NCBI GenBank assembly: GCA_945877655.1
Contig: CAMCSH010000008.1
Coordinates: 1 to 32,918 of the forward strand
Source of the DNA: Lentisphaera araneosa HTCC2155
GTDB lineage: Bacteria; Verrucomicrobiota; Lentisphaeria; Lentisphaerales; Lentisphaeraceae
Direction of reading: 5' to 3'
Length of the DNA stretch: 32,918 nt
Notes under the pieces: model-generated
What the model saw: the letters and a program-made list of their open reading frames with translations, nothing else
Told to the model about the DNA's origin: nothing
Database searches by the model: none
Shown here: in pieces, positions 8,550-17,075 of the stretch
How the letters are laid out: every line of letters starts with the position of its first letter
Numbering within the stretch: the stretch's first letter is position 1
Program-made: the position numbers and the translations under genes

Positions 8550-9763
8550 ACGTCTTTCTCATCCCCTCTTGGTACCCCCACGACGGCAACCCTCTCGAGG
8601 GCTGCTTTATCGCCGAGCAGGCACGGGCCTTTGCCGAGATTCATCCGGAGCATCGCATCGCGGTGTCGGTCTGTGGCGCCGGCGCCTACCACCTGCACTT
8701 CCGCAAGCCCGGCTGGCCGCTTCTCGTCTGCAAGCGACTCTTCAGCCGGGACGAGATTCGCCGTCCTCTTCCCAACCTGATCGAGCTGCAACGCCCCTGC
8801 CTGGAATGGACCTGGCGGCTAGCCGGAGGCAATCTTAAAAGCCGGCTCGCCGGAGCGGAGAGGAATCTTGAGGTCGCCAAACGTGAAATGGGTGGCATCG
8901 ACATCATCCACGCTCACGTCACTTATCTGGGCGGCTGGATCGCCGCCGAACTGGCCCGCCGCCACCGCTTGCCCTTCGTCATCACCGAACACATGGGACC
9001 CTTCCCCTTCGCCGAAGCCCGCTTTTTGACGCCCGAGGGCCATCTCACTCCCTGGCTGCGTCAGCCCCTGGAACAGGCCGACGCCGTCGTTGCCGTCAGC
9101 GACTACCAGGCCGACCGGATCGCCTCCTTCGGCCTGAAACGTCCTGGGGTGATCCCCAATGTCGTCGATGAACGGCAGTTCCGCCCTAGTGACCGCCCTG
9201 CCGCAGCAGACCCGATCTTCCTCAGTGTCGCCAGTCTGGTCGAGGCCAAAGGCATCGGCGAACTACTGGCCGCGATCGCCCGCAACCGCGGCCTGGGCTT
9301 CCGCAGCCGCCACCTGATCGCCGGCGACGGTACGGCGGCGGCGAGCTTCCGCCGGCAAGCCGAAGAGCTGGGTATCAGCGACCAGATCGACTGGCTCGGC
9401 ATGGTGGGTCGTGACGCCCTTCCCGAGGTCTTCCGCAGAGCCGATGCCTTTGTCCTCGCCAGCTGGCAGGAGACATTCGGCGTCGTCTATGCCGAGGCAC
9501 TGGCCTCGGGTCTGCCCGTGATCGCCAGCCGCTGCGGCGGCCCCGACACCATGATCACCCCGGAGGATGGCTTGCTGATCCCGCCGCGCGACGTCGATGC
9601 GCTGGCCACGGCACTCCGCCAAATGACGCTGGGAATCGCATCCTTCGACCGCCAGGGCATTCGCGAGCGTTTCCTGTCGCGATTCTCCCGTCCGGTGGTC
9701 GCCGGCAAGCTCCTCGATCTCTACTCCTCGACCCTCGCTGCCTCCCCCCCGGAGCTCCGCTGA
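8546..9763 (+). CDS. Family 4 glycosyltransferase (GT-B fold)
   Basis: This 405-residue GT-B protein opens with FLIPSWYPHDGNPLEGCFI, a common start in this GT4 group. It has an HAHVTYLGG segment and the retaining-transferase motif E309-x7-E317 in WQETFGVVYAEALASGLP, where the glutamates contact the sugar-nucleotide donor. It should be cytoplasmic or peripheral at the inner membrane and add one sugar to the lipid-linked repeat. Translation is probably coupled to the preceding remnant ORF (ATGA), and its stop overlaps the asnB start by one base. Donor sugar unknown. Confidence 0.9.
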   Translation: MNVFLIPSWYPHDGNPLEGCFIAEQARAFAEIHPEHRIAVSVCGAGAYHLHFRKPGWPLLVCKRLFSRDEIRRPLPNLIELQRPCLEWTWRLAGGNLKSRLAGAERNLEVAKREMGGIDIIHAHVTYLGGWIAAELARRHRLPFVITEHMGPFPFAEARFLTPEGHLTPWLRQPLEQADAVVAVSDYQADRIASFGLKRPGVIPNVVDERQFRPSDRPAAADPIFLSVASLVEAKGIGELLAAIARNRGLGFRSRHLIAGDGTAAASFRRQAEELGISDQIDWLGMVGRDALPEVFRRADAFVLASWQETFGVVYAEALASGLPVIASRCGGPDTMITPEDGLLIPPRDVDALATALRQMTLGIASFDRQGIRERFLSRFSRPVVAGKLLDLYSSTLAASPPELR

Positions 9764-11601
9764 TGTGCGGAATTTCGGCCATTCTCTGCCCCGCTCCGGA
9801 CGCCTCGCTGGTGGCGGCGATGAACGACATCATCGTCCACCGCGGCCCCGACGGCTCCGGAATCTGCGTCGACGGCCAGGTCGCCCTCGGCCATCGCCGC
9901 CTCGCCATCGTCGAGCTCAGCGAGGCCGGGGCCCAGCCGATGCTCGACGGCAGTGCCGCCCTGGTCTTCAACGGCGAGATTTACAACCACGACGAACTGC
10001 GCGACGAACTGCGCCGACTCGGCTTCACCTTCCGCGGCCACAGCGACACCGAGGTGATTCTGGGCGCCTATCAGGCCTGGGGCATCGACTGCCTGCAGCG
10101 CTTCAACGGCATGTTCGCCTTCATTCTTCATGATCGCCGCCGCCGACGCATTGTCGCCGCCCGCGACCGCTACGGCATCAAGCCGCTCTACCTCTGGCGC
10201 TCGCCCGCAGGCCTTCTCGCCTTCGCCTCCGAAATCAAGCAGTTCTCCGTCCTGCCCGGCTGGTCACCAGCAGTAGATCCCGCCGCCGCAGCACGCTTCA
10301 TCGCCAGCGGCATCCTTGATGACGGCGACATGAGCTTCTTCTCCGGCGTCCGGCAAGTTCCCGGCGGCAGTCTCCTCGATATCGACGAAACGGATCTCCC
10401 CCTGGCCAGGATGCCGCAGCCGCGGCCCTGGTACGTCCTGCCGCAAGCCTCATTCGATGGCGGATTCGATGAAGCCGTGGCGGAATTCAACCGACTCTTC
10501 ACGGATTCCGTCCGCCTCCAGAACCGCGCCGACGTCGCCGTCGGTTCCTGCCTATCCGGCGGCCTCGACTCTTCGTCGATCGTCACCACCGTCAGCGAGC
10601 TCCGCAGCGGCTCATCGAAGGTTCAACACACCTTCACTGCCGCTTCGGAAGATGCTCGTCTCGACGAGAGCTCTCTCGCCCGTCTCGTCGCCGTCCGTGC
10701 CGGAGCGGAGGCCGCCTTCTGCACTCCCTCAGGCGACGAACTCGCCCGGATCCTGCCGCATATGGCCTGGCATCAGGACGAACCTTTCGGCTCCAGCAGC
10801 ATCTTTGCCCAGTGGGAGGTCTTCCGCCTCGCCGCCGCCAGCGGCGTAAAGGTGATTCTCGACGGCCAGGGAGCGGACGAGATGCTCTTCGGCTATCACC
10901 GTTATCAGGAGCTGGCCTTCCGCCAGCTCGCCGCCGACAGGCGCTGGAGCGAGCTGCTGCGGCAGTTCGCCGCCGTCCGCCGCCGCGGCTCCCTCCCCTT
11001 GCGCAGCCTCGTCTTCGGCCTCCTCCGGCCGCTGCTGCCGGCCGCCGACGCCGCCTATTCCCGCCGCCACTCCGGCCGATTCCTGCTCCGCCCCGACGGC
11101 CTCGCTGCTTTGCCCGCCAGCCCGAGCCCCGCCAGCCCCGCGGAGCTGTCGCGGCGGCAGCTCCTGAACGACAACCTGCCGATGCTGCTCCACTGGGAAG
11201 ACCGCAACTCGATGGCGCACGGCATCGAGGCGCGGGTCCCCTTCCTCGACCACCGCTTGGTCGAATTCGCCCTCTCCCTGCCCGACGACTTCAAGCTGGC
11301 CGCAGGCGTCAGCAAACGGGTCCTGCGTGAATCAATGCGCGGCCGTCTGCCGGAGGAGGTTCGCGACCGCCGCGACAAGCTCGGCTTCGCCACTGCCGAG
11401 CTCAAGTGGCTGCGGCAAGGTTCTGCCAGTTTCCGGCCCTATGTCGAAGCCGCCCTCGAGACGGCGCCGCAATTCTTCGACGCCGCCGCGGCCCGCCACC
11501 TCTGGAAAGACACCTTGGCGGGAAGCCGCGGCTTCACTTTCCTCCCCTGGCGCCTGGTCAGCTTCGGCGCCTGGCTCCGAGCCTTCAACCCCAGGTTCTG
11601 A
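9763..11601 (+). CDS. asnB: AsnB-type glutamine-hydrolysing amidotransferase (first copy)
   Basis: This 612-residue protein has the class II glutaminase domain starting with Cys2 (MCGI), an RGPDGSG and GHRRLAIVELS region, NGEIYNH, and a C-terminal ATP-pyrophosphatase domain with P-loop SGGLDSSS at 265-272. The family makes asparagine, but in polysaccharide loci AsnB-like enzymes such as WbpS are thought to amidate sugar uronic acids. It lies between two glycosyltransferases (1-bp overlap upstream, 1-bp gap downstream), and the wbpBDE uronic-acid genes are close. Amidation of a uronic acid is therefore a reasonable inference, not shown by the sequence. A second, distinct copy lies at 20495. 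Confidence 0.88.
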   Translation: MCGISAILCPAPDASLVAAMNDIIVHRGPDGSGICVDGQVALGHRRLAIVELSEAGAQPMLDGSAALVFNGEIYNHDELRDELRRLGFTFRGHSDTEVILGAYQAWGIDCLQRFNGMFAFILHDRRRRRIVAARDRYGIKPLYLWRSPAGLLAFASEIKQFSVLPGWSPAVDPAAAARFIASGILDDGDMSFFSGVRQVPGGSLLDIDETDLPLARMPQPRPWYVLPQASFDGGFDEAVAEFNRLFTDSVRLQNRADVAVGSCLSGGLDSSSIVTTVSELRSGSSKVQHTFTAASEDARLDESSLARLVAVRAGAEAAFCTPSGDELARILPHMAWHQDEPFGSSSIFAQWEVFRLAAASGVKVILDGQGADEMLFGYHRYQELAFRQLAADRRWSELLRQFAAVRRRGSLPLRSLVFGLLRPLLPAADAAYSRRHSGRFLLRPDGLAALPASPSPASPAELSRRQLLNDNLPMLLHWEDRNSMAHGIEARVPFLDHRLVEFALSLPDDFKLAAGVSKRVLRESMRGRLPEEVRDRRDKLGFATAELKWLRQGSASFRPYVEAALETAPQFFDAAAARHLWKDTLAGSRGFTFLPWRLVSFGAWLRAFNPRF

Positions 11602-11602
11602 C

Positions 11603-12706
11603 ATGGAAATCCGCAAAATCCTCACCATCAGCCCCAACGACCAAGGAATCTCCTGGGGTCCGGCGATCCACTATCTCGAGCTGTGGAACGCCCTGCGGCA
11701 GGCTCGTCCCGCCTGGGAGATCGAAGGCCTGGCGCCAGACTGGACCGGCAAGGAGCCGATCCTCACGCCGGTCTTCGCCTTGCGCCGTCTCAAGGTGGCC
11801 GACCTGCCGCTGCTCCGTTCGGTGTTTTTCGACCTGCGTGCCGCGTTGGCCATCCTCTTCGGGCGCGCTTCGCTGGTCTATCTGCGCACCTCGCACTTCC
11901 ACCTCTTCACCTTGGCCGCCCTCCTCCTGCGGCGACTGCCCCTGGTGATCGAGCTGAACGGCATCAACTCCTCCGACTCCCGCAGCGCCGGTAAAGGCTG
12001 GCTCTACCGCAAGATCTCGCATTTCCAGGAACGCAGCCTGTTCCGGCGCTGCCAGGCGGCGATCGCGGTCAGCCACTCGATCGAGAATCACGCCCGCGCC
12101 GCTGGAGTCCGGCTCTGCGTCACCATCGCCAACGGTGTCGCACCACGCTACTTCGCCAACCCGCCGCGCCAGATCCCATCGCGGCCGCGCATCATCTACG
12201 TCGGCACCTTTACTCCCTGGGACGGCGCCGCCGAGGTCATTACTTTGGCCCGCGATTTCCCCGAGGTGGACTTCCTGATGGTCGGCGACGGCAGTCGCCG
12301 CACCGGCCTTGCCGCCACCGCTCCCGCCAACGTCGAATTCCTCGGCTCCCGCCCTTACGGCGAACTGCCCGTAATTTACGCCGGCGCCGATGCCGGCATC
12401 GTCCTCTACGAACTGGAGCGTCATCGCAGCGTCGAGGTGTCGTCGCTGAAGACCCTCGAATACGTCGCCTGCGGCTTGCCTATCTTCTCCAGCGCCATTC
12501 CCGGCCAGTCCTTCATCGCCGACAACGGCATCGGGGTCTTGACGCCCGAAACCGCGGGAGAAGTCTGCAACGAGCATTTCCGCACCTTCATCGCCGACTT
12601 GCCGCAATTGCGCGCCCGGGCCCTGGAATACCGTGCCGGCGCCGGACGCGAGCTTTCCTGGGAGCGCACTGCCCGCGAGACGGCGAGCTTCCTCGAGTCC
12701 CTGTGA
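11603..12706 (+). CDS. Family 4 glycosyltransferase (GT-B fold)
   Basis: This 367-residue protein starts MEIRKILTISPNDQGISWGP at the ATG one base after the asnB stop. The frame stays open upstream inside asnB, but that extension has no family character. A membrane-associated stretch around VYLRTSHFHLFTLAALLLRR, the PRIIYVGTFTPWDGA strand that opens the second Rossmann domain, and an E-x7-E motif in EVSSLKTLE identify a GT4 retaining transferase. It is the last gene of the left plus-strand operon and ends tail to tail with wbpE: the stop codons abut with no spacer in TGATCA. Confidence 0.85.
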   Translation: MEIRKILTISPNDQGISWGPAIHYLELWNALRQARPAWEIEGLAPDWTGKEPILTPVFALRRLKVADLPLLRSVFFDLRAALAILFGRASLVYLRTSHFHLFTLAALLLRRLPLVIELNGINSSDSRSAGKGWLYRKISHFQERSLFRRCQAAIAVSHSIENHARAAGVRLCVTIANGVAPRYFANPPRQIPSRPRIIYVGTFTPWDGAAEVITLARDFPEVDFLMVGDGSRRTGLAATAPANVEFLGSRPYGELPVIYAGADAGIVLYELERHRSVEVSSLKTLEYVACGLPIFSSAIPGQSFIADNGIGVLTPETAGEVCNEHFRTFIADLPQLRARALEYRAGAGRELSWERTARETASFLESL

Positions 12707-13792
12707 TCAGCCACGCAACAGTTCGGCCACCTGCCCGATCTCATCGCTGCTGAGATAAGGGTGCATCGGTAGGCTTAGGACTTCCTCCGCCAAGCGCTCG
12801 GCGCTCGCCAGTCCGTCGACAGGTGCCCAGCTCAGGTAGGCCGGCTGACGGTGCAAAGGAGTCGGATAATGCACCGCGGTCGGCACTCCGGCCTTCCTGA
12901 AGCGCTCCAGAACCGCGGCGCGATCCTTGACTCGCACCGTCATCTGGCCCCATACCGATCTCCTCTCCTCGCGGACGGCAATCATCTCGACTCCTGAAAT
13001 TCCGGCCAGCGCCTCGCGGTAGCAGTCGCCGAGCAGGAAACGGGCTTCCACCTCGGAGGGGAAACGCTCCATCTTGGCCAAGACCACGGCGCATTGGAGC
13101 GTGTCCATCCGGCCGCCGACACCGATGCGGGTGTGATGGTAACGGCGTGACTGACCGTGGACGCGGATTTCGCGACAGGCTTGGGCCAAGGCGGGATCGT
13201 CACAGAAGATCGCCCCGCCGTCGCCGTAGCAGCCGAGCGGCTTGCTAGGAAAGAAGCTGGTGCATCCGAAGGTCCCCATCGAACAGCTTCGCCGTCCTTT
13301 ATAGAGGGCGCCAAAACTCTGGGCTCCGTCCTCGATCACCACCAGTGAATAGCGACTGGCAAGGTTTGAGATGGCATCCATGTCGGCCAGCTGACCATAG
13401 AGGCTCACCGGCAGGATCGCCCGAGTGCGAGGCGTGATCGCTGCCTCGAGCTGCGCGGCGTCGATCAGAGCGGTGTCCGGCTCGACATCGACGAAGACCG
13501 GCACCAAGCCAAGAAGAACTAGGACCTCGGCCGTGGCGACGAAGGTAAAGGGGCTGGTGATCACCTCGTCGCCAGGCTTGAGGCCCAGAGCCATCAGGGA
13601 AATCAGCAAGGCCTCGGTACCGCTGGCGACGGTGATGCAGTGCGGCGTCCCGACATAGGCAGCCAAGCTGGTTTCCAGCTCCTGGACTTCCGGACCCATG
13701 ATAAACTGACCGTGATCGAGAACCGCTTGGATGCGGGCGTCGACCGCAGGTTTCAACTCGCGGTATTGACGTTTCAGATCGATGAATTCCAT
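12707..13792 (-). CDS. wbpE: UDP-3-keto-GlcNAcA aminotransferase (WbpE/DegT family)
   Basis: This 361-residue PLP-dependent sugar aminotransferase retains the Schiff-base lysine, K184 in SFFPSKPLGCYGDGG, unlike ColD in the same window. The start MEFIDLKRQY and the HGQFIMGPEV and VASGTEALLISL segments are typical of WbpE/WlbC. These transaminate UDP-2-acetamido-3-keto-glucuronate with glutamate to the 3-amino sugar. The assignment is reinforced by the adjacent acetyltransferase (wbpD) and dehydrogenase (wbpB), transcribed in the order B-D-E. ATG 13792 lies 2 bp after the wbpD stop. The product would be cytoplasmic UDP-GlcNAc3NA on the way to a di-N-acetylated uronic acid. Confidence 0.9.
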   Translation of the reverse strand: MEFIDLKRQYRELKPAVDARIQAVLDHGQFIMGPEVQELETSLAAYVGTPHCITVASGTEALLISLMALGLKPGDEVITSPFTFVATAEVLVLLGLVPVFVDVEPDTALIDAAQLEAAITPRTRAILPVSLYGQLADMDAISNLASRYSLVVIEDGAQSFGALYKGRRSCSMGTFGCTSFFPSKPLGCYGDGGAIFCDDPALAQACREIRVHGQSRRYHHTRIGVGGRMDTLQCAVVLAKMERFPSEVEARFLLGDCYREALAGISGVEMIAVREERRSVWGQMTVRVKDRAAVLERFRKAGVPTAVHYPTPLHRQPAYLSWAPVDGLASAERLAEEVLSLPMHPYLSSDEIGQVAELLRG

Positions 13793-13794
13793 GC

Positions 13795-14376
13795 TCAGCT
13801 CCTGTTACAGCTCAATCCGGTGGCGTCGAGGCGATAGTGATCGCCGGTGTGGGGGCAGATCCAGGCGCCCTGCCCTTTAACCGGCAAGGGGATGCGCTCG
13901 CCAAAGCGGCTCATCCAGCCGATCTGGCGGGCCGGCACCCCGACCATCAAGGCAAAAGCCGACACATCGCGGTTGATGACGCTGCCGGCGCCGACAAAGG
14001 CGCACTCGCCGATGGATACGCCGCAAACCACGGTGCAATTCGCACCGAGGGTGGCTCCGCGCCGGACCAGGGTATCCCGATACTCGTCCTTGCGGCTGAA
14101 GGCCGATCGGGGGTTGTAGACATTGGTGAAGACCATGCTCGGACCGCAGAAGACGTCGTCCTCCAGAATGACCTTGTCATAGACCGAGACATTGTTCTGG
14201 ATTTTGACGTTGTTTCCGATCCTCACGAGGTTGCCGACAAAGACATTTTGCCCCAAGGAGCAGGCCGATCCGATGACCGCGCCGGCGCAGACGTGGCTGA
14301 AATGCCAGACTCGCGTTCCCTCGCCGAGAATGGCCCCGACGTCGACGATCGCCGAGGGATGAATGTTTGCATCCAT
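13795..14376 (-). CDS. wbpD: UDP-3-amino sugar uronate N-acetyltransferase (WbpD, left-handed beta helix)
   Basis: The ~193-residue protein is a hexapeptide-repeat acyltransferase: [20 protein letters not shown] opens the coil series, followed by repeated I/V-G-x-x-x motifs such as [19 protein letters not shown]. WbpD-type enzymes transfer acetyl from acetyl-CoA to the 3-amino group made by WbpE, giving UDP-GlcNAc(3NAc)A. ATG 14376 lies 8 nt after a GGAG; a GTG at 14382, overlapping the wbpB stop as GTGA, is an equally possible start giving 195 residues. The tight B-D-E spacing supports co-translation. Confidence 0.9.
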   Translation of the reverse strand: MDANIHPSAIVDVGAILGEGTRVWHFSHVCAGAVIGSACSLGQNVFVGNLVRIGNNVKIQNNVSVYDKVILEDDVFCGPSMVFTNVYNPRSAFSRKDEYRDTLVRRGATLGANCTVVCGVSIGECAFVGAGSVINRDVSAFALMVGVPARQIGWMSRFGERIPLPVKGQGAWICPHTGDHYRLDATGLSCNRS

Positions 14377-14378
14377 CG

Positions 14379-15437
14379 TCACAACTCCAAAGGTAGGCTG
14401 ATCTTGCGTCCTTCCCGGGCGGACCGATAGGCGGCGATCATCAGCTCCAATGACTTCAGGCCTTCGCGCCCATCGGTTTCCGCTTCTACTTCGCCCCGCA
14501 GGGTGCGAATGACGTTGTCGTAATAAAGAGGGTGACCGTAGCCATAGACCGAAGTTGTCTGGTAACTAGCCTCTTTTATTCCCGTATCCATTTCGTGCGC
14601 TTCCATGAAGTCCCAGGTCTGAATCTCGTTGACAGCGACGCCGCCGATCCGCACCGTCCCCTTCTCGCCGATGATGGTGATCGAGCCCTCGTAATTCTTC
14701 GGCCAGGTGAGCATGCTGACGTTGACGGTGCCGAGGGCGCCGTTGCGCCAGCGCAGGGCCATGACGCCGCTGTCTTCCACCTCGATGTCGCGGGCGAGGG
14801 TGGAGGTGTAAGCCTGGACACTCTCCACCGGCCCGATCAGCCAGTCGAGAAGGTCGATGTAGTGCGAGGCCTGATTCATGAAGGCGCCGCCATCGAATTC
14901 CCAGGTACCGCGCCATTTGGCACTGTCGTAATAGGACTGCGGGCGGCTCCAGAAGACATTGATGGCGACATTGTAGATGCGGCCGAAACGTTTCAGCGCG
15001 ACCGCCATTTTCAGACACTGCAAAGTGGCATTGCGGCGGTTCTGCTTGACCACGAAGAGGCGGACGCCGGCGCGGTCGCAGGCCTCGACCATCTTCAATC
15101 CGTCCTGCCAGCGAGTCGCCATCGGCTTCTCGGTCATGACATGGAAACCGGCCTCGGCGGCGGCAAGCGCCTGCTTCGAATGCAGGCCGCTAGGTGTGGT
15201 GAGGATGACGCAATCGGCATCGCTGTTGGACAAGAGCTGGGCGAGATCATCGTGGACCCGCACACCGGAAATGGCCGAGGCCGCGGCCAGAGCCCCCGGC
15301 TCGACGTCGCAGATGTCGACTAGCTCGGCCCGGTCGCTATGGCCCCGGATCGCCTCCAGGTGGTTTCTGGCGATGCGGCCGAAGCCGACAAGGGCGAAAC
15401 GAACCTTCCTGTCGGCACTGATGATTTTTTCGCGCAT
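14379..15437 (-). CDS. wbpB: UDP-GlcNAcA 3-dehydrogenase (WbpB, Gfo/Idh/MocA family)
   Basis: This 352-residue NAD-dependent oxidoreductase has an N-terminal Rossmann motif in [12 protein letters not shown] (from residue 15), the family EKP motif at 103-105, and [18 protein letters not shown] with the expected catalytic-side histidine. WbpB oxidises C3 of UDP-GlcNAcA to give the keto substrate of WbpE. I chose ATG 15437, which has AAGGAG six bases upstream; an ATG at 15473 would add 12 residues without similarity. WbpA (UDP-GlcNAc 6-dehydrogenase) and the epimerase WbpI are not in the window. The gene follows manB by 72 bp on the same strand. Confidence 0.9.
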   Translation of the reverse strand: MREKIISADRKVRFALVGFGRIARNHLEAIRGHSDRAELVDICDVEPGALAAASAISGVRVHDDLAQLLSNSDADCVILTTPSGLHSKQALAAAEAGFHVMTEKPMATRWQDGLKMVEACDRAGVRLFVVKQNRRNATLQCLKMAVALKRFGRIYNVAINVFWSRPQSYYDSAKWRGTWEFDGGAFMNQASHYIDLLDWLIGPVESVQAYTSTLARDIEVEDSGVMALRWRNGALGTVNVSMLTWPKNYEGSITIIGEKGTVRIGGVAVNEIQTWDFMEAHEMDTGIKEASYQTTSVYGYGHPLYYDNVIRTLRGEVEAETDGREGLKSLELMIAAYRSAREGRKISLPLEL

Positions 15438-15509
15438 GTGAGACTCCTTAAAGGGATGCAGGATGATGATCAATCTAAAACCCCAAACACGAAAAACTTG
15501 CCCCGAGCT

Positions 15510-16946
15510 TCAGTTTAAGAACCCAAGAAGAGCCCGAGAAGACCTCGCCATCAGTTCCCAATCCCCCCGGCTCTCGACATTAAGCCGCAGCAGAGGTTCG
15601 GTGTTCGATCCACGCAAATTGAAGCGCCAGGCGCCCATGTCCATCGACAGGCCATCGGTGCGATCGATGGCGAGTGCGGCGGGAGCAAATTCGGCCTCGA
15701 TGCGGGCCAATACTGCGGAGATGTCAGTCACCTTGCGGTTGATCTCACCGGAACAAGGGAAGAGCCGTTGCCGTCCGGCGACCAGGGAGGAAAGAGACTG
15801 GCCGCGTTTGGACATCAAAGCCACGACCAGCAGCCAGGGGATCATGCCGGAGTCGCAAGAATAGAAGTCGCGGAAGTAGTGGTGGGCGCTCATCTCGCCG
15901 CCGTACACCGCGTCTTCCTCGCGCATCACTTGCTTGATGAAGGCGTGGCCAGTGCGGCTCTGGATCGCCTTGCCACCACTGGCTTGGACGATGTCGATGG
16001 TGTTCCAGGTGAGCCTTGGGTCGTGAATGATCTTGGCGCCGGGATGATCGAGGAGGAAGGCCTCGGCGAGAAGGCCGACGAGGTAGTAGCCTTCGATGAA
16101 TTCGCCCCGCTCGTCGAAGAAGAAGCAGCGGTCGAAATCGCCGTCCCAGGCAAGGCCGAGGTCGCAGCCGTGTTCGCGCACGGCGGCGGCGGTGAAGTCG
16201 CGGCATTCGGGTAGCAAAGGATTGGGGATTCCCGTCGGGAAAGTGCCATCCGGTTCGCAGCGGACTTGGATGAATTCGAGCGGCGATCCGGCTTCTTTGA
16301 GCTGGGTGATGATGGCGTTCAGCGCCGGCCCGGCGACGCCGTTGCCGCCGTCGCAAAGGATGCGCAGCGGCTTGAGCTCGGCCGGTTTGATGAAGCTCAG
16401 GCATTTGGTCGCGTAGGCTTGTCGGATTGGGACACAACTGGGACACGGTTGGGACACGGTTGGGACACAATTGGGGGATGATGAAACGCCATTGAGTTCT
16501 GCGGTTTCTCCCAGTTGTGTCCCAATTGTGTCCCAATTGTGTCCCTGTTGTGTCCCTGTTCCCATCACCAGCTGCTCAACCTCTCCCAGGCCATTGTCGC
16601 GGCTGATCGGAGTCGAACCCGGGCCGACGAATTTCATGCCGTTGTAGTCGATCGGATTGTGGCTGGCGGTGACTTCGACCCCGAGGTCGACGCCAAGATG
16701 AGATGTCGCAAAATAGATCTCCTCAGTGCCGCAGAGGCCGATGTCGGTGACCGTGCAGCCGCCTTTGCGAAGGCCGCGAATCAGTGCGGCTTTTAGTCCG
16801 GGGGAGCTGAGGCGTGCGTCGTGCCCGACCACCGCAGTGGCGGGCTTGCGGACGGCGCAAAGAGCTAGGCCGATGCGCTCGGCGCGTTCTTCCGTGAGCT
16901 CGGTGCCGAGCTTGCCGCGGATGTCGTAGGCTTTGAAGGGATTCAT
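15510..16946 (-). CDS. manB: Phosphomannomutase/phosphoglucomutase with in-frame repeat insertion
   Basis: ManB interconverts mannose-6-phosphate and mannose-1-phosphate for GDP-mannose synthesis. It starts MNPFKAYDIRGKLG. The phosphoserine S95 lies in TASHNPIDYNG, the metal loop in DGDFDRCFFFDERG, the sugar-binding loop in GGEMSAHHYFRDF, and the phosphate-binding RGSNTEPLLRLNVES at the end. At 478 residues it is longer than usual: about residues 129-174 are a Gln/Pro/Cys/Thr-rich insert encoded by 11-bp repeats (16428-16563). It falls between the first and second domains without breaking the frame. All catalytic motifs are intact, so activity may survive. No good ribosome site precedes ATG 16946. 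manC lies upstream on the same strand. Confidence 0.93.
   Translation of the reverse strand: MNPFKAYDIRGKLGTELTEERAERIGLALCAVRKPATAVVGHDARLSSPGLKAALIRGLRKGGCTVTDIGLCGTEEIYFATSHLGVDLGVEVTASHNPIDYNGMKFVGPGSTPISRDNGLGEVEQLVMGTGTQQGHNWDTIGTQLGETAELNGVSSSPNCVPTVSQPCPSCVPIRQAYATKCLSFIKPAELKPLRILCDGGNGVAGPALNAIITQLKEAGSPLEFIQVRCEPDGTFPTGIPNPLLPECRDFTAAAVREHGCDLGLAWDGDFDRCFFFDERGEFIEGYYLVGLLAEAFLLDHPGAKIIHDPRLTWNTIDIVQASGGKAIQSRTGHAFIKQVMREEDAVYGGEMSAHHYFRDFYSCDSGMIPWLLVVALMSKRGQSLSSLVAGRQRLFPCSGEINRKVTDISAVLARIEAEFAPAALAIDRTDGLSMDMGAWRFNLRGSNTEPLLRLNVESRGDWELMARSSRALLGFLN
16428..16563. repeat. 11-bp-period inverted-repeat element inside manB
   Basis: The left arm has four units starting GGGACAC at 16429, 16440, 16451 and 16462, exactly 11 bp apart. 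The right arm has four GTGTCCC units at 16517, 16528, 16539 and 16550, also 11 bp apart. The arms are imperfect reverse complements (unit consensus GGGACACRRYT) around a ~40-bp unique centre, so the element could fold into a long hairpin. It is read through in frame by manB on the minus strand. Confidence 0.9.
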
Positions 16947-16953
16947 GGTCAGG

Positions 16954-17075
16954 AGTTTAAGGTTATAAGTTTAAAGTTTAAAGTCGAAGGCAGGGGGACG
17001 CCGTCGATCCAGTAGAGGAACAGCACTCGGGATGCATATAACTTTAAACCTTAAACTGTTAAACTTTAAACTGTT
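16954..17075. repeat. TTTAAA-rich inverted repeat between manB and manC
   Basis: The left arm (about 16954-16984) and right arm (about 17041-17075) are AT-rich, built from GTTTAARGTTTAA-like units, and are imperfect reverse complements over about 30 bp with one indel. They enclose a ~56-bp unique GC-rich centre. The right arm runs into the manC stop codon. The layout (repeat arms plus unique loop) parallels the 11-bp element nearby, but the unit sequence differs. Confidence 0.75.

Noticed and set aside
7643-8791. Long minus-strand ORF (382 codons) antisense to colD and the next GT4
   Set aside because: It overlaps two well-recognised genes, has no recognisable domain, and is an expected by-product of GC-rich codon bias.
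16428-16563. CRISPR array
   Set aside because: The units are 11 bp with no spacers, arranged as two inverted arrays, and no cas genes are present.
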